Under the pieces are notes generated by a model that did no database searches, had not been told where the DNA came from, and worked only from the letters and a program-made list of their open reading frames with translations. Shown here piece after piece: positions 44,334 to 54,529 of a DNA stretch of 64,000 bases. This DNA is from Pseudaminobacter soli (ex Zhang et al. 2022) (GTDB taxonomy: Bacteria > Pseudomonadota > Alphaproteobacteria > Rhizobiales > Rhizobiaceae). The first letter of the stretch is position 1; every line of letters starts with the position of its first letter. Made by a program: the position numbers and the translations under genes. The stretch is taken from NCBI RefSeq assembly GCF_014595955.1, contig NZ_JABVCF010000001.1:434001-498000 (forward strand). The letters run 5' to 3'.

Positions 44334-44828
44334 CTAGAGAGTGCGATAGGACCGATTGTAGTAGAGCAGCGGCTTGACGCTATCGGCGATGCGAAGCCCT
44401 GTCACCTTGCCAAAAAGCACCCTGTGCGTGGCAAGATCTTTCGTATCGAACAACTCGCAGTCAAACACAGCCTGGGCGTCGACGAGCGTAGGCGCACCCG
44501 TGGCGATGGTGGACCAATTACCCATGGCGAAGCGCTCCTCGACCGACAGGCCTGTCACCCCCGAAAAGGCAACGGCGAGCGGCTCGTGCTTCACGGAAAG
44601 GGTATTGAGCGCGAACCTGCCATTTTGAATGAATGCCTCATTCTTCGGGTTCTCGCGGTTCACGCAGACTAGGACCATCGGCGGCTTGTCGGAGACGGAG
44701 CAAGCGGCAATCACGGTGGCACCGCGCAGGCCCGCTGGCCCGTCGGTGGTCACGACATGAACGGCCCCGGTGAACAGAGCCATTGCGTCGCGATAGGCCT
44801 GAGGCTCGACATCGTTCTTCTTAAGCAC
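44334..44828 (-). CDS. Flavin reductase-like domain protein
   Basis: A 164-residue flavin reductase of the HpaC/NmoB type: YRDAMALFTGAVHVVTTDG, then GATVIAACSVSDKPPMVLVCVNR for FMN binding, and HRVLFGKVTGLRI near the C-terminus. It likely supplies reduced FMN to an oxygenase or reduces another flavin partner. The start is taken at GTG 44828 because the family begins at LKKNDVEPQAYRDAM; the frame runs much further upstream as a shadow. First gene of the moxR-VWA-xdhC transcription unit. Confidence 0.85.
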   Translation of the reverse strand: MLKKNDVEPQAYRDAMALFTGAVHVVTTDGPAGLRGATVIAACSVSDKPPMVLVCVNRENPKNEAFIQNGRFALNTLSVKHEPLAVAFSGVTGLSVEERFAMGNWSTIATGAPTLVDAQAVFDCELFDTKDLATHRVLFGKVTGLRIADSVKPLLYYNRSYRTL

Positions 44829-44858
44829 CACAAGTCCCGAAGCTGGAGGATAGAGGGC

Positions 44859-44887
44859 TATATATGGCCGCCGCCACAAGCCCACAA
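44859..44887 (-). promoter_or_regulatory. Candidate promoter for the flavin reductase-moxR operon
   Basis: Minus strand TTGTGG (44887-44882), 17-base spacer, TATATA (44864-44859). Predicted start near 44852, about 24 bases before the GTG. The layout is the same as the dksA promoter candidate (TTGTGC, N17, TATATA). Confidence 0.45.
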
Positions 44888-45009
44888 GGAACACGCCGCC
44901 TGGCGCGACCGAAATCGCCAGTTGCGCCAGCCTTGTACGGCCGTTAGGTGTTGCTACCGGACAAGGCCCTCTCCCGCCTAGGGGACCTGGAACAGGACAG
45001 TTCGCCCTC

Positions 45010-46062
45010 ATGAAGCTTGCCACGACGGCGATCGCGCTCATGGCCTTCGGCGTGGCCGTAGCCGCCGCGCGGGCGGAGGTGCCGGCGATTGGCGTAGTGG
45101 CTCCGCTGAGCGGTGAATCCGAGATGCTCGGCAAACAGGTTGTCGCGGGGGCGCAAGCGGCGGCTGGGGGCGCCAGGGTCGAGATTGCCGACGATCGCTG
45201 CACGGCTGAAGGCGGCGCCGAGGCTGCGCGCGAATTCGTCGCCGCGAAGGTGCGGTTCGTCGTCGGGTTCCTCTGTACGGAATCGATCGAGGCGGCACTG
45301 CCGATCCTTAAGCAGGCCGGAATCCCGACGATCACGCCGGGTGTCCGCACCGACAGCCTGACGGATCGCCGCGAGAAGACGGGCTGGCTGGTCTACCGTC
45401 TCGCACCACGGGCGGACGCGGAGGGCAAAGCGATCGCGAACCTGCTGGTGCCGCTCTGGCGCGACAGCCTGTTCGCCATCATCGACGACGGCACGATCTA
45501 TGGCCGCGATCTGGCCGAGACCTTTCGGGCGGCCGCCGAAAACAAGGCGCTGAAGCCCGTCTTCTTCGACACCTATCGCCCACAGATGGAGAACCAGATC
45601 GGCCTGATCGGCCGGCTGCGGCGGGCGGGTGCAACGAACGTCATGGTCGGAGGCGACCGGGACGACGTCGCCGTCATGGCGCGCGATGCTGCGGCGCTCG
45701 GTGCCCGAATGACATTCGCCGGCGGGGAAGTGCTTCGTTCCGCTTCGAATGGCGTTCCGCTGCCTGCCGGTACTCTCATGGTCGGCCTGCCGGAATGGTC
45801 CGAGATCGCCGATCCTGCGATACTCCCGAAGATCAAGCAGAGCGGCATCCTCCCCGAAGGCTATTTCCTGCCGAGCTATGCCGCCATGCAGATCGCCCTT
45901 GCTGCAGCCAGCAGCGCGGGGAGCGGGAGCCCTGTCCTGACAGGACCTTTCGCCACCGCTTTGGGAGAAATCCGCTTCGACCAGAAAGGCGATTTGGTCG
46001 ACAACCCTTACCGCCTGTTCCGCTTCGACGGCTCCCGCTTTGTTTCGCTCGAAAGCCAATGA
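45010..46062 (+). CDS. Branched-chain amino acid-type ABC substrate-binding protein
   Basis: A 350-residue periplasmic type I binding protein (LivK/Peripla_BP_6). Signal peptide MKLATTAIALMAFGVAVAAA with cleavage near ARA. Core segments are AIGVVAPLSGESEMLGKQVVAGAQAA, FVVGFLCTESIEAALPILKQAGIPTITPG and YGRDLAETFRA, and the closing AEIRFD-like LGEIRFDQKGD. No permease or ATPase gene is near, so it may serve a transporter elsewhere or act as a sensor. Its stop overlaps the P1 peptidase start (ATGA). Confidence 0.85.
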   Translation: MKLATTAIALMAFGVAVAAARAEVPAIGVVAPLSGESEMLGKQVVAGAQAAAGGARVEIADDRCTAEGGAEAAREFVAAKVRFVVGFLCTESIEAALPILKQAGIPTITPGVRTDSLTDRREKTGWLVYRLAPRADAEGKAIANLLVPLWRDSLFAIIDDGTIYGRDLAETFRAAAENKALKPVFFDTYRPQMENQIGLIGRLRRAGATNVMVGGDRDDVAVMARDAAALGARMTFAGGEVLRSASNGVPLPAGTLMVGLPEWSEIADPAILPKIKQSGILPEGYFLPSYAAMQIALAAASSAGSGSPVLTGPFATALGEIRFDQKGDLVDNPYRLFRFDGSRFVSLESQ

Positions 46063-47066
46063 CCATGAGAACAGGCCCGCGTAACCTGATCACCGACGTC
46101 GAGGGATTGAAGGTCGGCAACGCCTCCGATGCGCGGCTGAAATCGGGGGTGACGGTCGTTCTTTGCGACGAACCCGCCACTGCAGGCGTACAGGTGCTGG
46201 GCGGTGCGCCAGGAACCCGCGAGACCGACCTGCTCGAGCCCCACAACTCGGTCCAGACGGTCAATGCCGTCGTGCTCTCCGGCGGTTCGGCCTTTGGTCT
46301 TGATGCGGCGTCCGGCGTTCAGGCCGCGCTGCGCGAGAATGGCATCGGCTTTGCCGTTGGCGAGCACCGCATACCGATCGTGCCGGCAGCCATCCTGTTC
46401 GATCTCCACAATGGCGGCGACAAGGCGTGGGGAAAATATCCGCCGTACCGGGAGCTTGGCAATGAGGCAGTGAAGACAGCCGCCCTTGACTTCGGCATCG
46501 GCACAGCCGGGGCTGGCACCGGCGCCCTGACAGCGGGCCTGAAGGGTGGTCTAGGGTCCGCTTCGACCGTGTTGCCCAGCGGGATCACCATCGGCGCGCT
46601 GGTGGCTGCGAATCCCATGGGCTCGGTCACTATTGGGGAGAGCCGATATTTTTGGGCCGCCCCCTTCGAGGTCGGCCACGAGTTCGGCGGATTCGGTTAT
46701 CCAGCCCCGATGCCGGAGGACGCCACGCGGGTCAGGTTGAAATTCCGCGATCCCGCGGCAATAGCCAACACGACGATCGCCGTCATCGCCACGGACGCGG
46801 TGCTCACCAAGGCCGAAGCCAAGCGGCTGGCAACGGCCGCCCATGACGGGTTTTCGCGCGCCATCTGGCCGACACATACGCCTGCCGACGGCGATCTCGT
46901 CTTCGCACTCGCCACTGGGGCCAGCGGCAAGACGCTGACGGGCTACGAAGCCATCGAACTCTACGCGGCCGCCGGCGCAACCATGGCGCGCGCAATCGCC
47001 CGGGGCGTCCATGCTGCCACGCCGGCGGAGGGCGACCCGTTTCCGGTCTGGTCCTCGCGTGGCTGA
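46059..47066 (+). CDS. P1 family (S58/DmpA-like) peptidase
   Basis: A 335-residue member of the DmpA/ornithine acetyltransferase-like self-processing hydrolases. Landmarks are NLITDVEGLKVGNA, NAVVLSGGSAFGLDAASGV, GTAGAGTGALTAG and LPSGITIGALVAANPMGSV, the last being the region in which family members cleave themselves. Homologues are L-aminopeptidases, beta-aminopeptidases or cyclic imide hydrolases. ATG 46059 overlaps the binding-protein stop by four bases, so the two are co-expressed; peptide uptake followed by hydrolysis is one possible link. Confidence 0.88.
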   Translation: MTMRTGPRNLITDVEGLKVGNASDARLKSGVTVVLCDEPATAGVQVLGGAPGTRETDLLEPHNSVQTVNAVVLSGGSAFGLDAASGVQAALRENGIGFAVGEHRIPIVPAAILFDLHNGGDKAWGKYPPYRELGNEAVKTAALDFGIGTAGAGTGALTAGLKGGLGSASTVLPSGITIGALVAANPMGSVTIGESRYFWAAPFEVGHEFGGFGYPAPMPEDATRVRLKFRDPAAIANTTIAVIATDAVLTKAEAKRLATAAHDGFSRAIWPTHTPADGDLVFALATGASGKTLTGYEAIELYAAAGATMARAIARGVHAATPAEGDPFPVWSSRG

Positions 47067-47661
47067 GTCTGTCGACCCACTCTCAGAGCCCAACCCTGGC
47101 GCAGGGCTATCGCATTTTGGTTCGACCCCCACTCCGGTAGACATCGCCGACCACCTCGCCCCCGATCGACGGGGCCTAGCGCGTCTCCTCGGAGCCCTGC
47201 CCTCGCTCCGCACCGCCGTCCTCGGCGCGCTACTGTGGGCCAGCGTCATGGCGGCCAGCGCAGCATTCGATGTGCTGATCCAAGGCTGGCAGACGCCATC
47301 CCAGATCATCGAAGTAGCGATTCTCTACGCAGTCGGAGCAGCGATCGCCTTTCCGTTCGCCTATGCCCTCACCCGCCTCGTGGCCGGCGGCCGCCACCTA
47401 GAGGCGCGGCTCGCGGCCGCTTTGCTATGCTTCACGGCCGTGACGATCGGGACGACGGCGCTTGTCTATGCTCTCGACTACCGCACCTACTACGCCGCCT
47501 GGCATGCCGAGGCGCTGTCGATCAGATGGTTCTTCGAGTTCGCCTTCACCATCCTGGGCGCCTTGGTGCAGTTTGTCGTAAGCGGGGTCCGGCTCTATTT
47601 CCCGATCGGCTTCGTGGGCCTGCTGGCGGTATCCTGCTGGTTTGCGCGCCACGCACGTTGA
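47059..47661 (+). CDS. Hypothetical four-helix membrane protein
   Basis: A 200-residue protein with a Pro-rich N-terminus (about 40 residues) and four hydrophobic segments (about 50-72, 81-106, 118-138 and 160-195). GTG 47059 overlaps the end of the peptidase gene by eight bases; no other start looks better, and the true start is uncertain. I recognise no family. It lies between the peptidase gene and purB in the same direction. Confidence 0.6.
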   Translation: MAESVDPLSEPNPGAGLSHFGSTPTPVDIADHLAPDRRGLARLLGALPSLRTAVLGALLWASVMAASAAFDVLIQGWQTPSQIIEVAILYAVGAAIAFPFAYALTRLVAGGRHLEARLAAALLCFTAVTIGTTALVYALDYRTYYAAWHAEALSIRWFFEFAFTILGALVQFVVSGVRLYFPIGFVGLLAVSCWFARHAR

Positions 47662-47720
47662 GCCTCGTCCCCTCCTCTGTTAGGACGCGCCAGAACTCCT
47701 CAAGAACGTCAGGATTGGCC

Positions 47721-49028
<1,308 letters not shown>

Positions 49029-49093
49029 GCAGGAACTCCATTCCAATGTACACGTTCTCACTCCACAGTACTTGCAACTTGGGGTTTGGAACG

Positions 49094-49267
49094 ATGAGCC
49101 AGGTCGACAGTGCAGACGCGAGCCGCGTCACATGGTTCGCCGCCGGCGCACTCGCCGCAGCGGCGGCCGTTGCTCTCTTTTTATTTGCGGACGGTTATTT
49201 CGAAGCCGATGCCAGCCTGAGCGCACAGGCCGACGGACAGCGCACAATCATTGAAGGCAAACAGTGA
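49094..49267 (+). CDS. Small membrane protein, 57 aa
   Basis: A 57-residue protein with one transmembrane segment (about residues 13-32, WFAAGALAAAAAVALFLFAD) and a polar C-terminus. The preferred ATG is 49094 after a GGAA; an in-frame ATG at 49046 is also possible. No recognised family. Placed 65 bases after purB and ending five bases before the convergent VOC gene. Confidence 0.5.
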   Translation: MSQVDSADASRVTWFAAGALAAAAAVALFLFADGYFEADASLSAQADGQRTIIEGKQ

Positions 49268-49272
49268 CGCTG

Positions 49273-50085
49273 TCAGGCGCCTGAGGGAACCACTCTTACG
49301 GACGTCCCCCATGGATCAATGTGAAGGCTCTCTTCGTCCGCAAGCCGCGAATTGAGCTGCACATAGCTGAGGCCGGCCCGGTCCGGTCGCATGCCGGCCC
49401 CGGCGCTCTGCCAGGCATTGGCGCCGACGTGATGATGATATCCGCCGGTCGAGAGGAACACCGCCGCGCTACCGTAGGTCGCCATGGTGTCGAAGCCGAG
49501 CTTCTCGCGCCACCAGTTCTCTGCGTCTGCGGCGCTGCCGACGCGCAGATGCACGTGGCCGACCATCGTGCCAGCCGGAGCGCCCGGCCAGACGGGATCG
49601 GCGACTTCCAACTCACCCAGCAGATTCTGCACGTCGAGCGGCAGCGTTGCCATCTTCACCGTGCCGTTCCTTTCGAAGGCCCAATCGGACCGAGGCCGGT
49701 CGACATAGATCTCGATGCCGTTGCCTTCCGGATCGTTCAGATAGATCGCTTCGCTCACCAGGTGGTCCGACGCGCCCGTCACGGGAATGCGGCGCTCAGC
49801 GGCGTGCCTCGTCCAGTTCGCCAGGTCTTTCCGGGACGGCAGCAGGAACGCAGCGTGAAAGAGGCCAGCGGAGCGTGGATCGTCCGGCTTTGCGCCTGGA
49901 ACGTGCTCGAGTTCCAGGAGCGGCAGGTCGCCGGCGCCCAGCGTGACCGCATTGCCACGCCGCGACAACTCGGTCAGCCCAATGGCGTCCCTATAGAAGC
50001 TTGTGACCCTTTCCAGGTCCCGGACCTTGAGGCCGATCATGCCGACGCTGACCGGCGCGTCGGCGGCAAAGGGCAGTTCTGACAT
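49273..50085 (-). CDS. VOC family protein with two glyoxalase domains
   Basis: A 270-residue protein built from two vicinal-oxygen-chelate modules, about 15-130 (IGLKVRDLERVTSFYRDAIGL ... FHAAFLL ... NGIEIYVDRP) and 165-265 (VGHVHLRVGSAADAENWWREKLGF ... GYHHHVGANAW). The histidine and glutamate ligands of a metal site are present. It resembles CatE-type catechol-2,3-dioxygenase-like proteins; no aromatic pathway is adjacent. AAGGAG lies six bases before ATG 50085; a longer frame from 50205 is rejected. Confidence 0.88.
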   Translation of the reverse strand: MSELPFAADAPVSVGMIGLKVRDLERVTSFYRDAIGLTELSRRGNAVTLGAGDLPLLELEHVPGAKPDDPRSAGLFHAAFLLPSRKDLANWTRHAAERRIPVTGASDHLVSEAIYLNDPEGNGIEIYVDRPRSDWAFERNGTVKMATLPLDVQNLLGELEVADPVWPGAPAGTMVGHVHLRVGSAADAENWWREKLGFDTMATYGSAAVFLSTGGYHHHVGANAWQSAGAGMRPDRAGLSYVQLNSRLADEESLHIDPWGTSVRVVPSGA

Positions 50086-50275
50086 GGCGTTCTCCTTCGG
50101 AGCCGAACAGTTTCGCATACAATCTGCCGCAAGGCCCCACTTCCTCAGAACATCGTGGGGCAGGCAATTCGATACAAGCCTTCGAACTGCGAACACGCCG
50201 TTCACGATCCCGGGTACCGACCTCTCATCTGCGAATGACGGGCAGACGGTTGCCGCTGCGCGAAGCTCGGCCTAA

Positions 50276-50839
50276 ATGGCGGCCATGCGAGTCAAGGACG
50301 CCGATATCCTCATCGTGCCGGGTTACACCAATTCCGGCCCGGACCACTGGCAGAGCCGGTGGCAGGCAAAACTCTCGACGGCGCGCCGGGTCGAGCAGGC
50401 CGAGTGGTCGAAGCCGGTGCGCGAGGACTGGACGCGCACCGTCGCCGACGCCGTCAACGAGGCCGATCGGCCGGTGGTACTGGTAGCGCATTCGCTGGGT
50501 GTCGCGACAGCCGTGCAGGCGATCCCCATGTTCCGCCGAACCATAGCCGGCGCGTTTCTGGTCGCCCCGCCCGACGTTGCCAACCCATCGATCCGCCCGA
50601 AGCATCTGATGACCTTCGGCCCGTACCCGCGCGATCCTCTGCCCTTTCCGTCGCTGGTGATCGGCAGCAGCAACGACCCATTCTGCTCGCTCGACGTCGC
50701 GCAGGACATCGCCAATGCGTGGGGATCGCTGTTCATCCATGCGGGCGAAGCCGGCCACATCAATGCGGATGCCGGATACGGACCCTGGCCAGAGGGCTCT
50801 ATGGCCTTCGCCAATTTCCTGACCCGCCTCCAAGGCTGA
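50276..50839 (+). CDS. RBBP9/YdeN family alpha/beta hydrolase
   Basis: A 187-residue serine hydrolase: start DILIVPGYTNSGPDHWQSRW, nucleophile VVLVAHSLGVATA (G/A-H-S-L-G) near residue 73, acid in GSSNDPFCSLD, and histidine in GEAGHINADAGYGPWPEG, all typical of this family (PF06821). ATG 50276 or 50285. Physiological substrate unknown. Confidence 0.88.
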   Translation: MAAMRVKDADILIVPGYTNSGPDHWQSRWQAKLSTARRVEQAEWSKPVREDWTRTVADAVNEADRPVVLVAHSLGVATAVQAIPMFRRTIAGAFLVAPPDVANPSIRPKHLMTFGPYPRDPLPFPSLVIGSSNDPFCSLDVAQDIANAWGSLFIHAGEAGHINADAGYGPWPEGSMAFANFLTRLQG

Positions 50840-50926
50840 AACTGGCCCAAAGCGCAGACGCGATCGAGGATTGACGCGAAGCGCGAAGCGCCTGAACTCT
50901 GCCGTTCTTTGAATGGGGTGGAATCC

Positions 50927-52000
50927 ATGGCCAAGCACGTCGCGGTGATCGGCGCCGGCATCATAGGAGCGTCGGTCGCCTGGCATCTGAGCCGGGCGGG
51001 CTGTGCGGTCACGCTGATCGATGCCGGTGACGGCGGCGGCGTCGCGACCCCATGCTCCTTCGCCTGGATAAATGCGAGTTGGGGCAACCCCGAATATTAT
51101 TCCCACTTTCGCCGGCGCTCCATGCAAGGCTGGAAGCGCCTGCAGGCCGAGGTGCCCGGCATTTCGGTCGACTGGTGCGGCAGCCTGACCTGGGACCTTT
51201 CGCCTGCCGAACTGGCCGAATATGCGGATGAGCACGGACGCTGGGGGTACGATCTGCGGTGGGTGGATCCCGCGGCGATGGCGGCCATCGAACCGAACCT
51301 CAGGACGCCGCCTGACCGGGCCCTTCACGTTTCCGAGGAAGGCATGGTCGAGCCGGTCGCCGCAGCCCGCGCCATGATCGAAGGCGCGCAGGCGAACGGA
51401 GCGCGCGTCCTGACGGAAACCTCGGTCGCGAGAATGGTCCTCCGAAATGGCCGCGCGGTCGGTCTCGAGACAGATGCCGGAGCGGTCATCGAGTCGGACG
51501 AGATTGTCGCCGCCGCCGGCGAGAACACGGCAAAGCTGCTATCCGGCACAGGCATCGAACTGCGCATGAGCGCGCCACCCGGGCTGATCATGCACTCGAC
51601 CATATCGCAGAAGCGGCTGCTCAACGGCCTGTTGATCTCACCGGACCTGCATGTCCGGCAGACCAAAGAGGGCCGGCTGATCGCCGGGAGCGACTTTGCC
51701 GGAGGCGATCCGCAAGGGAGGCCGGAGGAGATGGCGCGCGATCTGCTCGACCGCGTCCGGGCGATGGTCGAAGGCGCCGAGCAACTGGACCTGGATTTCT
51801 TTACGGTCGGAAGGCGGCCCACTCCGGCAGACGGTTTTCCGGCCATCGGCAGGGTCGCGGAAGGAATCTACGTGACCGTGTTGCACTCCGGCGTCACGCT
51901 TGCGCCGATCGTCGGCGAGCTTGCCGCCCGCGCGATCGCATTAGGCGAGCGCGACCCGGATCTCGCGCCCTACGATCCGCTCCGCGAAGCGCTGGCATAG
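50927..52000 (+). CDS. FAD-dependent oxidoreductase (DAO/DadA-like)
   Basis: A 357-residue flavoprotein of the D-amino acid oxidase family. The Rossmann motif is VAVIGAGIIGASVAWHLSRAG with ADP-ribose binding in VTLIDAG, followed by INASWGNPEYYSHFRR and the C-terminal GRRPTPADGFPAIGR and YVTVLHSGVTLAPIVGE, which bind FAD. It probably oxidises an amino acid or amine. ATG 50927 is chosen over a TTG at 50909. The last 31 bases overlap the end of the convergent HpcH aldolase gene. Confidence 0.87.
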   Translation: MAKHVAVIGAGIIGASVAWHLSRAGCAVTLIDAGDGGGVATPCSFAWINASWGNPEYYSHFRRRSMQGWKRLQAEVPGISVDWCGSLTWDLSPAELAEYADEHGRWGYDLRWVDPAAMAAIEPNLRTPPDRALHVSEEGMVEPVAAARAMIEGAQANGARVLTETSVARMVLRNGRAVGLETDAGAVIESDEIVAAAGENTAKLLSGTGIELRMSAPPGLIMHSTISQKRLLNGLLISPDLHVRQTKEGRLIAGSDFAGGDPQGRPEEMARDLLDRVRAMVEGAEQLDLDFFTVGRRPTPADGFPAIGRVAEGIYVTVLHSGVTLAPIVGELAARAIALGERDPDLAPYDPLREALA

Positions 52001-52800
52001 GGGTCGGCGTCGACGCCATCGACCTTGCGCCCGGCGATCGACTCGCGGGCGCCCGTGATCAGCGCCTCGGCGCCAAGCGCCATGCAGCGCTGCTCGTTCC
52101 CCAGAGCGAGGAAGCGATAGCCCATCTCGACATAGCGGCCCGTGTAGGCGGCATCCATGACGAAGATGCCGGCATATTTGCCGGCCTTACGCGCCCGGGC
52201 GGCAATGTCGGAGACGGCCTCCATCATGTCCTCAAGGGTCGGATTGATGGCCGCGCCGTTCGTCCATGCGATCGAGAAATCCGACGGACCGAGGAAGATG
52301 GCGTCTATGCCGGGCGTCGCCAGGATGCCGTCCAGATCCTCGAGCGCGCTGCGGGTCTCGATCATCGCGAATGATACGGTCGCAGTGTTCATCGACCTGA
52401 GCCAGTCCATCTGGCTGGTGCCGCCCATCCGGGCGAACCCGAAGGTCGGGCCCCACGAGCGGCCGCCCACCGGCGGATACTTCATCGACTCGGCAAAGAG
52501 ACGGGCATCGGCGACGGAGTTGACCATCGGCGCAATCACCGCCTCGGCGCCGAAATCGAGCGCCCGGCTCGCCATGTCGAAGCGGCCCACCGGAATGCGC
52601 ACGATCGCATGCTTGCCGGCATGACGAACCGGCACGACCGAGCGCAGCACGCTGTCCTCGTGATGTCCGCCATGCTGCATGTCGAGCGTGACGGCGTCGA
52701 ACCCCTGCAGCGCCATGATCTCGACAGTGAGTGCGTCCGGCACCCCGGACCAGGCAGTGAACACGACCTGGTCGGCTGCAAGCCTTTCCTGAAGGTTCAT
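51970..52800 (-). CDS. HpcH/HpaI family aldolase
   Basis: A 276-residue class II pyruvate aldolase-type TIM barrel. GFDAVTLDMQHGGHHEDS carries the D-x-Q/E-H motif, IVRIPVGRFDMASRALDFGAEAVIAPMVNS the substrate strand, and AMIETRSALEDLDGILATPGIDAIFLGPSDFS the metal-binding E and D. Acceptor unknown. ATG 52800 has GAGG eight bases upstream (a GTG at 52806 is the alternative). The C-terminal ten codons overlap the FAD oxidoreductase gene on the other strand. Confidence 0.9.
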   Translation of the reverse strand: MNLQERLAADQVVFTAWSGVPDALTVEIMALQGFDAVTLDMQHGGHHEDSVLRSVVPVRHAGKHAIVRIPVGRFDMASRALDFGAEAVIAPMVNSVADARLFAESMKYPPVGGRSWGPTFGFARMGGTSQMDWLRSMNTATVSFAMIETRSALEDLDGILATPGIDAIFLGPSDFSIAWTNGAAINPTLEDMMEAVSDIAARARKAGKYAGIFVMDAAYTGRYVEMGYRFLALGNEQRCMALGAEALITGARESIAGRKVDGVDADPYASASRSGS

Positions 52801-52835
52801 TCTCACTGCCTCTCCGAATGATAGGCCGACTGGCC

Positions 52836-53156
52836 TCAGTTGTTCCTGATCGCCTCGATGGCCTGCGCCATCATCTCGTCCATGGTCCGGCGGATTTGAT
52901 GCTCCGACTGGTCGACACCGGCCGCCTGGAAGTCTTTGCTGATCTTGCGCAGAACATCGTGGTCGCCCGCCTCCTCGAAGTCCGAGTTGACGACTTCCTT
53001 CGCATAGGCCTCGGCGGCCTCGCCGGTCTTGCCGAGTTTCTGGGCGGCCCAGAGGCCGAGCATCCTGTTGCGGCGCACGGTGGCTTTGAAGCGAGCTTCT
53101 TCGTCCATGACGAACTTCCGCTCAAAACCTTCCTCGCGATCCTTGAAACTCGTCAT
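52836..53156 (-). CDS. DUF1476 protein, F1FO-ATPase inhibitor zeta subunit
   Basis: A 106-residue all-alpha protein, MTSFKDREEGFERKFVMDEEARFK, RRNRMLGLWAAQKLGKTG, and EDVLRK-like DHDVLRKISKDF. DUF1476 is the zeta subunit of alphaproteobacterial ATP synthase, which blocks ATP hydrolysis by F1 through its N-terminus in Paracoccus. The long conserved middle fits. Single gene, divergent from purC, remote from the atp operon. Confidence 0.92.
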   Translation of the reverse strand: MTSFKDREEGFERKFVMDEEARFKATVRRNRMLGLWAAQKLGKTGEAAEAYAKEVVNSDFEEAGDHDVLRKISKDFQAAGVDQSEHQIRRTMDEMMAQAIEAIRNN

Positions 53157-53423
53157 ACCTGATCTCCTGCTGGGAATCTGATTCAGTCATTCCCATATAC
53201 GTTGTCAGGAAGCACAAACCAAAACAGCGTGACAGGGTCAATATCGCGAGAGCATTCCGCCTTGACGAACAATGCTTTTGATAGCCTGCCGCAATGCGGA
53301 AATGCACGTTGAGGAAAGGTCGCGATTGCGATAGAGACCGCCCTTAAGGCCCATCAGCGCGCTCCTGCCGCGCGAGTCGGAGGGTACGGCAGTGATCCGC
53401 CTTCCAGCATTTTCAGAGATTTC

Positions 53424-54218
53424 ATGATGAAAAATCGCCGCCGCATCTACGAAGGCAAGGCCAAGATCCTTTATGAAGGACCGGAGCCGGGGACGCTCAT
53501 CCAGTTCTTCAAGGACGATGCCACCGCCTTCAACAAGAAGAAGCATGAGGTCGTCGATGGCAAGGGCGTCATCAACAACCGCATCTCCGAGCACATTTTC
53601 AACCACTTGAACCGGATGGGCATCCCGACCCACTTCATCCGGCGCATCAACATGCGCGAGCAGTTGATCAAGGAGGTCGAGATCATTCCGCTGGAGGTGG
53701 TCGTCCGCAACATCGCTGCCGGCTCTCTGTCGAAGCGGCTCGGCATCGAGGAAGGCACGGTTCTGCCTCGCTCGATCATCGAATTCTACTACAAGGCCGA
53801 CGCGCTCGATGACCCGATGGTTTCGGAAGAGCACATCACCGCCTTCGGCTGGGCGAGCCCGCAGGAGATCGATGACATCATGGCACTCGCCATCCGCGTC
53901 AACGATTTCCTCTCCGGCCTCTTCCTCGGCGTCGGCATCCAACTTGTCGATTTCAAGATGGAGTGCGGCCGCCTCTACGAGGGCGACATGATGCGCATCG
54001 TCGTGGCCGACGAGATCTCGCCGGATTCCTGCCGGCTCTGGGACGTCGCCACTCAGGACAAGCTCGACAAGGACCGCTTCCGCCGCGACATGGGCGGGCT
54101 GGTGGAGGCCTATCAGGAGGTCGCTCGCCGGCTCGGCATCATGAACGAGAACGAGGCGCCGCGTCCGACCGGACCGATCCTGGTCGCCTCCAGCGGAGGC
54201 AAGGGCAAGCCGCACTGA
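53424..54218 (+). CDS. purC: SAICAR synthetase
   Basis: PurC (264 aa) joins CAIR and aspartate with ATP. Start [17 protein letters not shown], then [48 protein letters not shown] and [14 protein letters not shown] with [13 protein letters not shown]. Two adjacent ATGs (53424, 53427) are possible. The C-terminal tail after position 240 ([15 protein letters not shown]) is a modest extension. First of purC-purS-x-purQ. Confidence 0.97.
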   Translation: MMKNRRRIYEGKAKILYEGPEPGTLIQFFKDDATAFNKKKHEVVDGKGVINNRISEHIFNHLNRMGIPTHFIRRINMREQLIKEVEIIPLEVVVRNIAAGSLSKRLGIEEGTVLPRSIIEFYYKADALDDPMVSEEHITAFGWASPQEIDDIMALAIRVNDFLSGLFLGVGIQLVDFKMECGRLYEGDMMRIVVADEISPDSCRLWDVATQDKLDKDRFRRDMGGLVEAYQEVARRLGIMNENEAPRPTGPILVASSGGKGKPH

Positions 54219-54267
54219 GCGGCGCCCTCCCCCGCTTAACTACCCGATTGCAAGGAACCATAAACTC

Positions 54268-54510
54268 GTGATCAAGGCCCGCGTCACCGTCACGCTGAAG
54301 AACGGCGTGCTCGACCCCCAAGGCAAGGCGATCGAAGGCGCGCTCGGTACGCTGGGCTTTTCCGGCGTCGGTGCGGTGCGCCAAGGCAAGGTGTTCGACA
54401 TCGAACTGGAGAGCGCCGACAGAGCCAAAGCGGAAGCCGAACTCAAGTCGATGTGCGAGAAGCTGCTCGCCAACACGGTGATTGAGAACTACAGTGTGAC
54501 GCTTATCTGA
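54268..54510 (+). CDS. purS: FGAM synthase subunit PurS
   Basis: PurS (80 aa) is the small subunit that bridges PurQ and PurL in the three-part FGAM synthase. It reads IKARVTVTLKNGVLDPQGKAIEGALGTLGF and ends with KLLANTVIENYSVTL, matching the family over its full length. The start is GTG with AAGGAA upstream. It follows purC by 49 bases. Confidence 0.96.
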   Translation: MIKARVTVTLKNGVLDPQGKAIEGALGTLGFSGVGAVRQGKVFDIELESADRAKAEAELKSMCEKLLANTVIENYSVTLI

Positions 54511-54529
54511 GGTTGTACCGGAGGGCGCG

